A stretch of 64,000 bases of DNA, taken from the NCBI GenBank assembly GCA_017306865.1, contig JAFKHH010000021.1, positions 1 to 64,000 of the forward strand, written 5' to 3'. Below the pieces are notes generated by a model. That model was not told where the DNA came from and ran no database searches. It worked only from the letters and a program-made list of their open reading frames with translations. The position numbers and the translations under genes were made by a program. Of this stretch, positions 7,231-17,101 are shown piece by piece (position 1 is the stretch's first letter; each line of letters begins with the position of its first letter). The DNA is from Filimonas sp. Its GTDB lineage: Bacteria; Bacteroidota; Bacteroidia; Chitinophagales; Chitinophagaceae.

Positions 7231-10200
7231 ATGAGAACTAAACCCTTTACCCTCGTCTCTATCCTGATCCTGTGTTTTGCCGCAAATGCCTTTGGTTTTG
7301 ATCTGAACAAAGGCCTGAAGGCATACTATCCCTTCAATGGCAATGCAAATGATGTAAGCGGTAATAACAACAATCCCAGTTTTAATAACGCAACACTTAC
7401 CACGGATTATTATGGGAAGCCGAACAGCGCCTACTACTTCAATGGTGTTGATAATTACATGCGTATTCCCAATTCCGCTACAATAAATACAACTGGGCCT
7501 ATTTCTATCTGTGCCTGGATAAAGCCAGTGGGTTTTTACAAAGGAAAATGTCATGGGAACAGAATTATTATGAAGGGTGACGCAGATTACCTTACCGGTA
7601 ATTATTTTTTGACATACGATGATAACCTTTATACCAGCGGCCAGAATTGTTTTACTTCTACTGTAGATACGATTCACCAGACTTTGTATGCACCTTCTAC
7701 GGGTGTATTACCGCAAAATGATACGCCTTATATTCAAATGAACGTTTGGAGTAGTCTTGTGTACACATATGATGGGGACAGGGCAAAACTCTACATCAAT
7801 TGTAAGCTGGTACTTGATTATCCTGTAAAGAATCTGACGTTTACGAATAGCTATGATCTGTTCTTTGGAAAAATGAACAATGTTCAATATCCTTATTGGT
7901 TCAATGGTGTGTTAGATGAAGTAAGAATTTATGACAGGCCACTGGATGAAAGTGAGGTTCAGGAATATTCATTTGGCTGCGCGGCAAAACTGCCTTGTAG
8001 CAACTGGCTGCAAACAAAAAATACGCTTTCAGGCGCGCAGATTGGAGACTTAGATGTTGCTGGGCAACAATTAACTGTTGAAGCTGTTTTTAACAGGACG
8101 CAACCTTACACAGGTGGGCGTTTGTATGCCGGAGATCTTGTATCTAAACATATTGGCCCTCAAAGTACCAATTATTTATTGCGACCATCCAGTGCGGAGA
8201 TCACGACTTCTGATGGATATTTTATTACGCCTGCAATCTGTGACATAGAGTTGAATAAGGTATATCATGTAGCTATGGTATATAACGGCAAAGAATTAAA
8301 ATTCTATCGAAATGGTTTTTTGATGAGCAAGGTTGCAGCTACGGGTAATCTTCTTACCAATGATTTAATTACTACTATTGGCTCTATTGCCACCAATGTA
8401 GGAGGCGTGCCTGATGAATCATTCTTTGGTTATATTAATGAAGTCCGTATCTGGAATATTGCCAGGACACAGGATGCCATAAAAGCAACAATGGATGGGG
8501 CACTGCCTAACCCTTTTAAAAAAGATGGACTACTGGCCTATTATTCATTTGAGGACACGAAGAACAAACAAGGAGACTCTAAATGGGATGCAAAGCTGAT
8601 CAACGGGGCAGTTACTAACGCTGCTAATCCATTGTGTGATGCTTTTGTTGTGGATTCTTGTGGCGTTATACCTAATCCATCAACCCCAACTGTTATTGCG
8701 TCTTTTTCTACGCCTGATACAGTTTGTGTAAATACGCCGGTGAAAATTAAAAATACCTCTGTTGGTGCATCCAGTTTCTATTGGAATTTTAATGGGGCGG
8801 ATCTGAATGCGGATCCTCAAGCTGTGAATATTGGTAGTTTAGCAGGCATACTTAATCAGCCAGTGTTTATGGATCTGGCAGAAGATAATGGTCGCTATTA
8901 CGCATTTGTTGTTAATCATTTGCCTGGAGCATTAGTACGATTAGATTTTGGCAACAGCTATCTTAATACACCCACAGCAGTGAATCTTGGCAGTTTTAAC
9001 GGCATGTTTAATAGTGCTGGCGGAACAGAAGGAATACAGATTGTAAAAAATGAAGGTAAGTGGTATATCATCGTAGTGGGCAAAGTGGGGCAGACCGCGG
9101 CATCACACGTAATGCGTATCTCATTTGGAGACAAACTAAGCAACACTCCCGTGGCTACTGACTGGGGAAATATAGGAGGGTTAACTTACCCGATAGATCT
9201 GCATTTGTTCCAGGTAGAAGGTAAATGGTATGGGTTTACTACTAACTCGGATAATTCAACGTTAACAAGGTTTTCTTTCGGCAGTAGTTTTGAAAATGTA
9301 CCAACAGGGACTAACCTGGGTAACATTGGTAATATGAATTACCCTACAGGTGTATTTGCCATTAATGAGAATGGGAAAAATTATGTATTTGTAGCTAATG
9401 GATTATCTAATTCCATTACAAGGCTTGATTTTGGTAATTCATTATTAAATATACCAACTGGGGTTAACCTGGGTACTATAACACCCAATGACCAGGTGTC
9501 TGAGCCCAGGGATATTACTTTCATTAAAACATGTAACCAGGGATATATCGCTTTTGTGGTCAACAATCGAACAAACCAGGTTACGAGATTGAACTTTAAT
9601 TCTATTACATCTGCACCAACCAGTAAGGTGTTGGGAAATATTGGTTCTCTCAGCTTTCCCCACTCATTATCCAGGTTTTTCAGAGATGGGGCTGAAATCT
9701 ATTCGTTTATAACAAACGTTAACAACAATACCATTACAAGAATTAAACTTGAAGGAGGTGCTGGTGCAAGCCAAAATACATCTACTCTGCAAGATCCACC
9801 TGATGTTACCTATACGCAACCAGGTATTTATAATATTCATCTAACCACAGATGATGGGCTATCTACGCAGTCTGCTTTTTGCAAACAAGTAGTGGTGGTG
9901 GCGCCACCGGTAAAAGTGCCATTAAAAGATACAACGTTGTGCGCTGACAGCCTTATTTTAAAATCACGCTTCATTACCACTAGCCTTTGGAGTGATGGAT
10001 CGGTACTTGATTCATTAGTTATAAAGCAAAATGGCCAATATTGGGTGAGTACGGATAGCTACGGTTGTGCTGCGCGAGACAGTTTTAATATAAATCTGAA
10101 AGGTGGTGTAAACTTCTCCCTTGGAGCTGACTCTTCTTTTTGTAAAGGAGATACCATCAGGTTAACGTACGCAAAAGCCCCCGGCGATATTTTACAATGG

Positions 10201-11523
10201 CAGGATGGTTCATCCGGGGAGAGTTATGATGTTTCCGTTCCTGGAGAATATAGGCTGACGGTCACTACTGTATCGGGCTGCTCTGCTTCAGACTCAGTAA
10301 ATTTTATAATGAAAAGCGCGCCACTAGTGCATGTTATGAATGATACGGTGGTTTGTAGAGGAGCCAGGTTTATTTTATATGCCAGTGCTTCTACTACGGA
10401 CTCCCTTCGTTGGAGTCCGGCTACAAATATATCTGACACAAAAATACTGACCCCACTAGCAGCGCCAACACAGGATATGACTTACGTATTGGCGGCATAC
10501 AAAGATGGCTGTGTGACTACGGATACTGTCTCTATTGCTACCTTAGCCTCTCCGATATTAGCAATCAGTAAAGATACGGTCATCTGTAAGGGCGGAAGTG
10601 CTGTGTTGCATGTAACAGGTGCCGATAGTTATCAGTGGCTGCCGTTAAGAACGCTTTCCTCATATACCATAGCAAACCCGGTCGCAACTCCCGCAGCTAC
10701 TATGAAGTATTATGTTGTTGGTACAAGTGTTAATGGCTGTGCAGCACGAGATTCAGTTGTGGTAGGTGTAAAAGAGAAAACAATATTCTCATTGGCTCCC
10801 TTTGCGAATAGTATCTGTAAAGGTGGAAGTGTGGTTTTGACCATACGTGGAGATGGCACTTATGAATGGCTGAATGGAGTAGACCAGGCGGATATAAATG
10901 AACAAATGGTTACTGTTATCCCATTTGTAAACACACAGTATAATGTTGTAGCGAAAGATGTATTCTGCAACACCAGCGATACTTTGAGGGCCGATATTGT
11001 GGTGAAATCATTACCAGTAATTACTTTAAGTAAGTCAAATGATATTGACTGTATCTTAGGCGAATCTAAGTTGGTAGCATCTGGTGGAATTAGCTATAGA
11101 TGGTCTCCGGCTCAGTCTTTGTCAAACAGCTCAATTTTTAATCCTATAGCCAAAATGGATTCTACGACTACTTTTGTTGTATCTGTTACTGGGCAGAATG
11201 GATGTGTATCTAAAGATAGCATCAATGTATTCGTAACCAAAAGTGGTATTAATAGTTACCCGGTTGTGAATGCTTTTACTCCAAACGGAGATGGGCTCAA
11301 TGACTATTTCGGTATAAAATACTGGGGATACATCGGAGATTATCAAATAAGTATCTTTAACCGGTGGGGGCAGGTAGTATTTACTTCATCTAACCCGGAT
11401 AAAAAATGGGATGGCACATATCAGGGAACAGCCCAACCTGCCGGAACATATATCTATAATATTAAAGCATCTACCTTGTGTGGCCCTGTAATTAAAAACG
11501 GTACGATAGTGCTTATAAAGTAA
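7231..11523 (+). CDS. Giant LamG / six-repeat propeller / PKD protein, type IX secretion substrate
   Basis: From the ATG at 7231 the protein is 1430 residues with a signal peptide (about 1-20). A longer frame from 7165 would bury that signal and overlap mqnA. In order there are two LamG-like lectin domains (about 25-246 and 257-470) and the first half of a PKD domain (about 490-525, ending YWNF). Six repeats of about 50 residues follow (about 531-845; motif TRLDFGNSLLNTPT-like), then the second half of the PKD (857-890, TYTQPGIYNIHL). A series of Cys-bearing Ig-like segments (about 892-1337) leads to a gliding-motility-type sorting domain from about 1343 (AFTPNGDGLND, FNRWGQVVF, PAGTYIY). It is predicted to be exported by the type IX system to the cell surface or medium. 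A role in adhesion or glycan binding is inferred from the LamG domains. Confidence 0.9.
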   Translation: MRTKPFTLVSILILCFAANAFGFDLNKGLKAYYPFNGNANDVSGNNNNPSFNNATLTTDYYGKPNSAYYFNGVDNYMRIPNSATINTTGPISICAWIKPVGFYKGKCHGNRIIMKGDADYLTGNYFLTYDDNLYTSGQNCFTSTVDTIHQTLYAPSTGVLPQNDTPYIQMNVWSSLVYTYDGDRAKLYINCKLVLDYPVKNLTFTNSYDLFFGKMNNVQYPYWFNGVLDEVRIYDRPLDESEVQEYSFGCAAKLPCSNWLQTKNTLSGAQIGDLDVAGQQLTVEAVFNRTQPYTGGRLYAGDLVSKHIGPQSTNYLLRPSSAEITTSDGYFITPAICDIELNKVYHVAMVYNGKELKFYRNGFLMSKVAATGNLLTNDLITTIGSIATNVGGVPDESFFGYINEVRIWNIARTQDAIKATMDGALPNPFKKDGLLAYYSFEDTKNKQGDSKWDAKLINGAVTNAANPLCDAFVVDSCGVIPNPSTPTVIASFSTPDTVCVNTPVKIKNTSVGASSFYWNFNGADLNADPQAVNIGSLAGILNQPVFMDLAEDNGRYYAFVVNHLPGALVRLDFGNSYLNTPTAVNLGSFNGMFNSAGGTEGIQIVKNEGKWYIIVVGKVGQTAASHVMRISFGDKLSNTPVATDWGNIGGLTYPIDLHLFQVEGKWYGFTTNSDNSTLTRFSFGSSFENVPTGTNLGNIGNMNYPTGVFAINENGKNYVFVANGLSNSITRLDFGNSLLNIPTGVNLGTITPNDQVSEPRDITFIKTCNQGYIAFVVNNRTNQVTRLNFNSITSAPTSKVLGNIGSLSFPHSLSRFFRDGAEIYSFITNVNNNTITRIKLEGGAGASQNTSTLQDPPDVTYTQPGIYNIHLTTDDGLSTQSAFCKQVVVVAPPVKVPLKDTTLCADSLILKSRFITTSLWSDGSVLDSLVIKQNGQYWVSTDSYGCAARDSFNINLKGGVNFSLGADSSFCKGDTIRLTYAKAPGDILQWQDGSSGESYDVSVPGEYRLTVTTVSGCSASDSVNFIMKSAPLVHVMNDTVVCRGARFILYASASTTDSLRWSPATNISDTKILTPLAAPTQDMTYVLAAYKDGCVTTDTVSIATLASPILAISKDTVICKGGSAVLHVTGADSYQWLPLRTLSSYTIANPVATPAATMKYYVVGTSVNGCAARDSVVVGVKEKTIFSLAPFANSICKGGSVVLTIRGDGTYEWLNGVDQADINEQMVTVIPFVNTQYNVVAKDVFCNTSDTLRADIVVKSLPVITLSKSNDIDCILGESKLVASGGISYRWSPAQSLSNSSIFNPIAKMDSTTTFVVSVTGQNGCVSKDSINVFVTKSGINSYPVVNAFTPNGDGLNDYFGIKYWGYIGDYQISIFNRWGQVVFTSSNPDKKWDGTYQGTAQPAGTYIYNIKASTLCGPVIKNGTIVLIK

Positions 11524-11533
11524 AAACTCATAG

Positions 11534-11570
11534 AATAAGTAAGCCGAAAGTTTATTGACTTATGCTTATT
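11534..11570. terminator. Possible weak bidirectional terminator
   Basis: AATAAGTAAG (11534-11543) can pair with CTTATGCTTATT (11559-11570) through an internal loop, in the 58-bp gap between convergent genes. The stem is AT-rich and imperfect, so this is tentative. Confidence 0.3.
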
Positions 11571-11581
11571 GTGAATAGGGG

Positions 11582-13081
11582 TTACGCCTCTTTTTTGCGA
11601 AAAATAAAGAGCACGTATTTGTCTGCCATTTTATTGATCTCAGTTGAAATTTTACAAAAATAGACAGTTGGGAAAAGGATAATTGAAAAAACGATACTTC
11701 GAATAGCTGCATCTATTATAACAGAACGTTGAGGCGGCAAGTAATATGCAGCCGTAATAGCAACTACTCCTATAAGTAAAGCAACGAGATGCTTAGCTGT
11801 GTATGGTTGCATGTCAAACTTATACCATAGGAAAATATAGCGCATGATGTTGTAGAAGGTATGTGATATCAACGTGGAATACGCCGCACCTACTAGTCCG
11901 TAATGTGAGATAAGCACATAATTTAAAGGAATAGCAACAAGCGTATAAAGAACGTTCGTAATGAAATTAGCACGCCAGAAACTTGATGTAGCTAAAATTT
12001 GTTCGTTAGCGCCAGTACCCAAGTCTATTAATTTACCAATGCCAAGTAAAAGAACCAGCATCTTTAAATGCTGATAATCCTTGCCCAGGTATGCAACCAT
12101 AGTGTCTGCATTTAACCAAAGCAATCCAAACATGGCAAGACCAATCACCAAAAGGTTTGAAACACTGCTATTATAAATATGGTTTATATTCTTGAAATCT
12201 TTATTGCGCCAGGATTCGGAAAGAATAGGGATAGAAATTGCGGTGAGGCTTCGTTGTGGTATTTGCATTAGAGTCACAATCTGCGTTGCAATAGTATATA
12301 CAGCCGCATCTGCCAGGCCCCTGTCGGATTTTGCAGTTAAAATGAAACTATCGCTGGTAATAGACAACAAGTTTAAAAACTGGGCGCCAAAAAGGTACAG
12401 TCCAAAATTGGCCATTTTACCTTTTATTTTTTGGGTTACTGGCGAAATGATAGGATAGACACCAAACTCACCCGTATTTTTTAGTACAATAAATAGCGTG
12501 ATAAATGCAGGAACATAAGCCAATGAAAACAACCAAAGCAGTGAATTGACCGGGATTATTTTGAAAATGAACAACACCAGTAGTATAGTAAAAATCAGCC
12601 TAGGGATAACCTCTTTTAGTAAGCTGGAAGTAACGGTACGCCTCAGTGTCCAGCTAAACGCCTCTACCCACATAAATAATAGCATAAATAGTGCGAGCGG
12701 ATAAGCTAAATAACTATACTGAACAAACAGGGGAGATTTGGCGCTATACTTCCTTACGATCAGGTCCTTTGAGAAATACCCTACGGTAAGTACCAATATA
12801 AAACCTACGATACATATTAGAAGCGTAATAAATGGCAGGTCGTTTTGTTTAGGTTTCAGGTAATTTTTATAAAACGGGAAAAATTTATAAATAATAGCAA
12901 TGGAGCCTAACGTAGAAAATGTTGCCAGGGTAAGACCCACGTCTGTAATCACTTTGGTAAGGCCATATTGCTCCGCCGTCAATACCTTAGGGGCTATAAG
13001 TAGCTGGTTGATGGCTCCTATAGCAAATCCTATCATAATAATCAGGGTAGATCTAATACTTTGCTTCTGAATGATTCCCAT
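11582..13081 (-). CDS. Polysaccharide flippase (Wzx/MATE-like)
   Basis: The 499-residue polytopic inner-membrane protein has about 12-14 hydrophobic segments across its length and a basic C-terminus (FRKKEA). It fits the polysaccharide biosynthesis/oligosaccharide flippase family (Wzx-like), which moves undecaprenyl-diphosphate-linked glycan units to the periplasm. Recognisable features are the N-terminal IRSTLIIMIGFAIGAINQ helix, with a TAEQYG segment after it, and paired TM blocks. It is divergently oriented to the rfbF operon and probably exports its product. A lipid-linked repeat-unit or teichoic-acid-like flippase cannot be distinguished from sequence. Confidence 0.85.
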   Translation of the reverse strand: MGIIQKQSIRSTLIIMIGFAIGAINQLLIAPKVLTAEQYGLTKVITDVGLTLATFSTLGSIAIIYKFFPFYKNYLKPKQNDLPFITLLICIVGFILVLTVGYFSKDLIVRKYSAKSPLFVQYSYLAYPLALFMLLFMWVEAFSWTLRRTVTSSLLKEVIPRLIFTILLVLFIFKIIPVNSLLWLFSLAYVPAFITLFIVLKNTGEFGVYPIISPVTQKIKGKMANFGLYLFGAQFLNLLSITSDSFILTAKSDRGLADAAVYTIATQIVTLMQIPQRSLTAISIPILSESWRNKDFKNINHIYNSSVSNLLVIGLAMFGLLWLNADTMVAYLGKDYQHLKMLVLLLGIGKLIDLGTGANEQILATSSFWRANFITNVLYTLVAIPLNYVLISHYGLVGAAYSTLISHTFYNIMRYIFLWYKFDMQPYTAKHLVALLIGVVAITAAYYLPPQRSVIIDAAIRSIVFSIILFPTVYFCKISTEINKMADKYVLFIFRKKEA

Positions 13082-13208
13082 TGAACGGCCCGGTGTTTAG
13101 ATAAGTAGCAAAAGAACAACTTTTTTGCCTTCTGACGGCTAAAAGAGAAGATATGCACTGCTTGCCACTCGTTTTTAGAATGAAAGTGTCTTTTTCCCTA
13201 TTTATTTA

Positions 13209-13243
13209 TTGTCGCTTTATAGCCAAAGTGATACTTTTGGCTA
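13209..13243 (+). promoter_or_regulatory. Promoter of the rfbF operon with overlapping palindrome
   Basis: TTG (13209-13211), a 20-base spacer and TACTTTTG (13232-13239) fit the Bacteroidota -33/-7 promoter. The -7 box lies inside an inverted repeat, TAGCCAAAGT (13220-13229) and ACTTTTGGCTA (13233-13243), a near-perfect palindrome with one bulged base. It could be an operator for a repressor, which is inference. The leader to the ATG at 13254 would be short. Confidence 0.6.
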
Positions 13244-13253
13244 ATTTTTTTAT

Positions 13254-14033
13254 ATGAAGATTGTAATTTTTGCAGGAGGCTTAGGAACAAGGATTTCGGA
13301 AGAAACAGATATTCGTCCTAAACCTATGGTGGAGATCGGGGGAAAGCCGATCCTCTGGCATATCATGAAGATTTACAGCCATTATGGATTTAATGAATTT
13401 ATTATATGTCTCGGTTACAAAGGATATGTAATAAAAGAGTACTTCATGAATTACTTCCTGCATAATTCAGACATCACCATAGACGTGGCAAATAACAAAA
13501 TGGAAGTGCACGGCAGTAAGAGTGAAAATTTCAAAATCACGCTGGTAGAAACCGGCGCTGAAACAAAAACAGCCGGACGCCTTAAACAGGTGCAGAAATA
13601 TATCGGTAATGAAGATTTTATGCTGACGTATGGTGATGGTGTCTCTGATGTGAATATTAAAGAACTAATTGCTTTTCATAAAGCACACAATAAAATTGCC
13701 ACAGTAACCGCTATACAACTGGAAGCGCGCTTTGGTGGTATGGACCTTGGAGCGGATGGCAGTGTGGTCTCTTTCAGAGAAAAGGCCAAAGATGAAAGCA
13801 AATGGATCAATGCCGGCTTTTTTATATTGAAGCCAGAGGCTTTTAAATACCTGGAAGGGGATATGAATGATATGATGTGGGAAGATGGTCCCTTGGAGCA
13901 GCTTACATCAGATGGTCAGTTAATTGCCTATCAGCATAAAGGATTCTGGAAGTGTATGGATGCATTGCGTGATAAAATAGAGCTGGAGGCATTATGGAAA
14001 AATGATTGCGCACCATGGAAACGCTGGAGCTAA
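13254..14033 (+). CDS. rfbF: Glucose-1-phosphate cytidylyltransferase
   Basis: The 259-residue nucleotidyltransferase carries the signature GGLGTRISEET (residues 8-18) and RPKPMVEIGGKPILWHI, with the family ending FWKCMDALRDK. It makes CDP-glucose from CTP and glucose 1-phosphate, the first step of all CDP-3,6-dideoxyhexose pathways. It is the first gene of a compact operon with a recognisable promoter, and rfbG follows after 3 bases. Length is as expected. Confidence 0.96.
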   Translation: MKIVIFAGGLGTRISEETDIRPKPMVEIGGKPILWHIMKIYSHYGFNEFIICLGYKGYVIKEYFMNYFLHNSDITIDVANNKMEVHGSKSENFKITLVETGAETKTAGRLKQVQKYIGNEDFMLTYGDGVSDVNIKELIAFHKAHNKIATVTAIQLEARFGGMDLGADGSVVSFREKAKDESKWINAGFFILKPEAFKYLEGDMNDMMWEDGPLEQLTSDGQLIAYQHKGFWKCMDALRDKIELEALWKNDCAPWKRWS

Positions 14034-14036
14034 AAT

Positions 14037-15134
14037 ATGAGAGCATATTTGCAAAATAAATATAAAGGAAAGCGGGTTTTTGTTACAGGGCATACAGGAT
14101 TTAAAGGTGCCTGGCTGGTGCAACTTTTAAGCATGTTGGGTGCAGAAGTAAAGGGCTATGCACTGGAGCCTTATACAAAAGATGATGTATATAATATCGT
14201 CATAGACCCGGCTAACATCCATTCCGTTATTGGAGATCTCAGAAATAATCTGCTGCTCGAAAAAGAATTGCTATCCTTTCAGCCTGATTACATTTTTCAC
14301 CTGGCGGCACAACCGCTGGTGAGATTATCGTATGAAATACCGGCTGAAACATTTGAAATAAATGCTATTGGTACTGCCTACCTGCTGGATAGTGTAAAAA
14401 AGCTGGAAAAGCCCTGTAGTGTAATACTGATCACAACAGATAAAGTATATCATAATTACGAATGGCTTTATCCGTACCGTGAAAATGACCGGTTAGGTGG
14501 CTATGATCCATATAGTGCCAGCAAAGCTTGTGCAGAGTTGGTAATAGATTCGTATAGAAATTCTTTTTTTAATAAGCAGCATTATGCCCGTCATCAAAAA
14601 GGGATAGCTGTAGCCCGTGCAGGCAACGTAATTGGTGGGGGAGATTGGGCTAAGGACCGTTTGATTCCTGATATAGCCCGTGCTTTGGGTAGTGACCTCC
14701 CTTTTGTAATGCGCAATCCGCAGGCTGTCAGGCCATGGCAGCATGTGCTGGAGCCATTGACAGGGTATCTCTTACTAGGAGGTAAATTAAGTGAAGAACC
14801 TCAGTTGTATTCTGATGCATTCAATTTTGGGCCTAATGCAAGCGATACGCTTACTGTAAAGGAAATGGCAGGCATTGCAATTGATTGCTGGGGAAGCGGA
14901 CAGTTCGAAGTTGTATCAGATAAAGCACAACCACATGAAGCAGGATTATTAAAACTGGATATAAGTAAAGCCCAGGCTCAATTAGACTGGCATCCTGTAT
15001 TGAATGCTAAAGCTGCTGTTACTTTGAGTATGGAATGGTATAAAACATTTTTCAAAGACAAAACACACTTGAAAGACTTAACGAACGAACAAATAAACTC
15101 TTTTCTACAAAAAACAGTGAATGAACATGCGTAA
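14037..15134 (+). CDS. rfbG: CDP-glucose 4,6-dehydratase
   Basis: This 365-residue extended short-chain dehydrogenase has the NAD loop VTGHTGFKGAWL (residues 16-27), catalytic TTDK (133-136) and YxxxK as Y159-K163, with the family-specific ENDRLGGYDPYS run. It converts CDP-glucose to CDP-4-keto-6-deoxyglucose, the substrate of RfbH encoded five genes downstream. Its 3' end overlaps the next gene by 14 bases, suggesting translational coupling. Confidence 0.96.
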   Translation: MRAYLQNKYKGKRVFVTGHTGFKGAWLVQLLSMLGAEVKGYALEPYTKDDVYNIVIDPANIHSVIGDLRNNLLLEKELLSFQPDYIFHLAAQPLVRLSYEIPAETFEINAIGTAYLLDSVKKLEKPCSVILITTDKVYHNYEWLYPYRENDRLGGYDPYSASKACAELVIDSYRNSFFNKQHYARHQKGIAVARAGNVIGGGDWAKDRLIPDIARALGSDLPFVMRNPQAVRPWQHVLEPLTGYLLLGGKLSEEPQLYSDAFNFGPNASDTLTVKEMAGIAIDCWGSGQFEVVSDKAQPHEAGLLKLDISKAQAQLDWHPVLNAKAAVTLSMEWYKTFFKDKTHLKDLTNEQINSFLQKTVNEHA

Positions 15135-16173
15135 TATAATCCATGAAGATGTAGAAAAGGTTATTGCCGGGATGTCAGGTTGGGAACGATTTAGAAATAA
15201 GGTTGTACTTATTTCTGGTGCCAGTGGCTTTCTGCCTGCTTACATGGTAGAAGTGCTGATGCATCTGAATAGTGCATACAACATGAATGTCAAAGTCATT
15301 GCACTTGTTAGAAACATTGATAAAGCGCATAAGCGGTTTGAACATTTTTTATCCAACGCGCTTTTGCAAATAGAGCAACATGATGTCTGCCTGCCATATT
15401 CTACGCAGGAAAAAATAGATTTTATAGTTCATGCCGCAAGCCAGGCCAGCCCTAAGTTTTATGGTGTAGATCCGGTGGGAACATTAAATGCGAATGTGCT
15501 TGGAACAAACAACTTGTTGACCCTGGCAAAAGAGCATAAAGTAGAAAAGTTTCTCTATTTCAGCTCAAGCGAAGTGTATGGACAATTGACTCCGGATAAA
15601 ATACCAACAAAAGAAACGGAATACGGATATATAGACCCGATGAATGTGCGTGCGTGCTATGGAGAAAGTAAGCGAATGGGGGAAACCATGTGTGTAAGTT
15701 GGTCGCACCAGTTTGGTGTACCTGTAAGTATTGTACGTCCTTTCCATACCTATGGCCCGGGCATGGACCTGAATGATGGACGCGTATATGCTGATTTTAT
15801 TGCTGATATTGTCAATAATCGCAATATTGTAATGAAGAGCGATGGCAGTGCTATCAGGGCTTTTTGCTACGTTGGTGATGCCGCAGCAGCTTTCTTTACC
15901 GTATTGCTAAATGGAGAAAACCAGGCCGCGTATAATGTAGGAAATGCGTATGGCGAAATAAGCATCCTGGAACTGGCAGAAAGATTAGTTGCATTATTTC
16001 CTGCTAAAAGGTTAAGCGTAATAAAAAAAGCAGATAGCGAGGACAATAAAGGATATATTAATTCCCTTGTTTCGCGCATAGTACCCTCCATGGAAAAAAT
16101 CACTATGTTGGGGTGGATGCCGCAGACAGGAATAGAAGAAGGCTTTTCACGTACTATTAAAAGTTATGCATGA
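15121..16173 (+). CDS. NAD-dependent epimerase/dehydratase (extended SDR), CDP-sugar modifying
   Basis: The 350-residue protein has the Rossmann loop GASGFLPAY (33-41), the catalytic Ser run FSSSEVYG (147-154) and YGESK (Y180, K184), and an RPFHTYGPGM substrate-domain motif. The fold is certain but the reaction is not. In this operon it may be the C4 (or branch) ketoreductase or an epimerase acting on the CDP-dideoxy sugar. It starts inside the rfbG stop region and overlaps the following methyltransferase gene at ATGA. It resembles dTDP-glucose dehydratase/UDP-glucuronate decarboxylase-type SDRs more than short SDR abequose synthases (by eye). Confidence 0.85.
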   Translation: MNMRNIIHEDVEKVIAGMSGWERFRNKVVLISGASGFLPAYMVEVLMHLNSAYNMNVKVIALVRNIDKAHKRFEHFLSNALLQIEQHDVCLPYSTQEKIDFIVHAASQASPKFYGVDPVGTLNANVLGTNNLLTLAKEHKVEKFLYFSSSEVYGQLTPDKIPTKETEYGYIDPMNVRACYGESKRMGETMCVSWSHQFGVPVSIVRPFHTYGPGMDLNDGRVYADFIADIVNNRNIVMKSDGSAIRAFCYVGDAAAAFFTVLLNGENQAAYNVGNAYGEISILELAERLVALFPAKRLSVIKKADSEDNKGYINSLVSRIVPSMEKITMLGWMPQTGIEEGFSRTIKSYA

Positions 16174-17099
16174 GTTTATTTGATATAAAAGAACAGTTTG
16201 CTACAAAACAAGTAGATAAGTGGCAGTATATTGACAAGATGTATGAAGTGCATTCCATGCTCTTTGACTATGCCTCTTTCATAAAAGGAACAAATATTTC
16301 TAAAATAGAAATAGAAGATGGTAATGTGATCATGACATTCCGTGACTCTGGCGTTAAATTTATTTGCGCTGCAGGTGACAAGCGCCTTGCACCATTTGAT
16401 GCGTTGAATTTTGGTGGATATGAAGAAGAAGAACTGAGCATGCAAATGGCATTGATCGGTAAGTACGATGTTGTTTTTGATATCGGCGCAAACTACGGTT
16501 GGTATGCTGCGCATATGGCAAAACGCTTTCCTGAAGCAAAGATATTTTCTTTTGAACCGATTCCTAAAACGTATGAAAGCCTACAAAAGAATTTGTCGTT
16601 AAATAACATTCATAATGTTACCGCGGTAAATATTGGCATGGGAGAGCAAAAAGATCGGTTCGTTTTTTATTATGATCCGCAGCTATCAGTAAACGCAAGC
16701 ATGAGCAACCTGACTAATGCAGCGTCTGTAGAATCTACTGTTTGCGAAGTGTCTACATTGGACCATTTCTCAATTGAACGTGGACTGAAGGTTGATTTCA
16801 TAAAGTGTGATATTGAAGGTGCAGAATTACTCGCGTTTAAAGGAGGCCGGGCATTACTGGAAAGAGACAAACCTATTATCTTCTCAGAAATGTTGCGCAA
16901 ATGGACCGCCAAATTCAATTATCACCCCAATGATATTATTGATTTTCTGAAGGAGCTGGGATATACTTGTTTTGTTATTAGTGAAGGTAAGTTGATGCCA
17001 TTTTCGCGGGTGGATGAAAACACAAGCGAAACAAACTACTTCTTCCTGCATGCAGAGAAACATATTGGACTGATTGAAAAATATTCTTCGAAATTATAA
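16170..17099 (+). CDS. FkbM family SAM-dependent methyltransferase
   Basis: The 309-residue protein contains the SAM-binding motif VFDIGANYGWYA (about 106-117), then FSFEPIPKTYESL (motif II acidic residue) and DFIKCDIEGAE (motif III), the standard FkbM order. FkbM enzymes O-methylate sugars or polyketides. In this operon a methyl group on the CDP-sugar product or on the finished glycan is likely (inference). It overlaps the preceding SDR gene by 4 bases and is followed after 2 bases by the transketolase N-subunit. The N-terminal 90 residues are family-variable. Confidence 0.88.
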   Translation: MSLFDIKEQFATKQVDKWQYIDKMYEVHSMLFDYASFIKGTNISKIEIEDGNVIMTFRDSGVKFICAAGDKRLAPFDALNFGGYEEEELSMQMALIGKYDVVFDIGANYGWYAAHMAKRFPEAKIFSFEPIPKTYESLQKNLSLNNIHNVTAVNIGMGEQKDRFVFYYDPQLSVNASMSNLTNAASVESTVCEVSTLDHFSIERGLKVDFIKCDIEGAELLAFKGGRALLERDKPIIFSEMLRKWTAKFNYHPNDIIDFLKELGYTCFVISEGKLMPFSRVDENTSETNYFFLHAEKHIGLIEKYSSKL

Positions 17100-17101
17100 A
17101 T

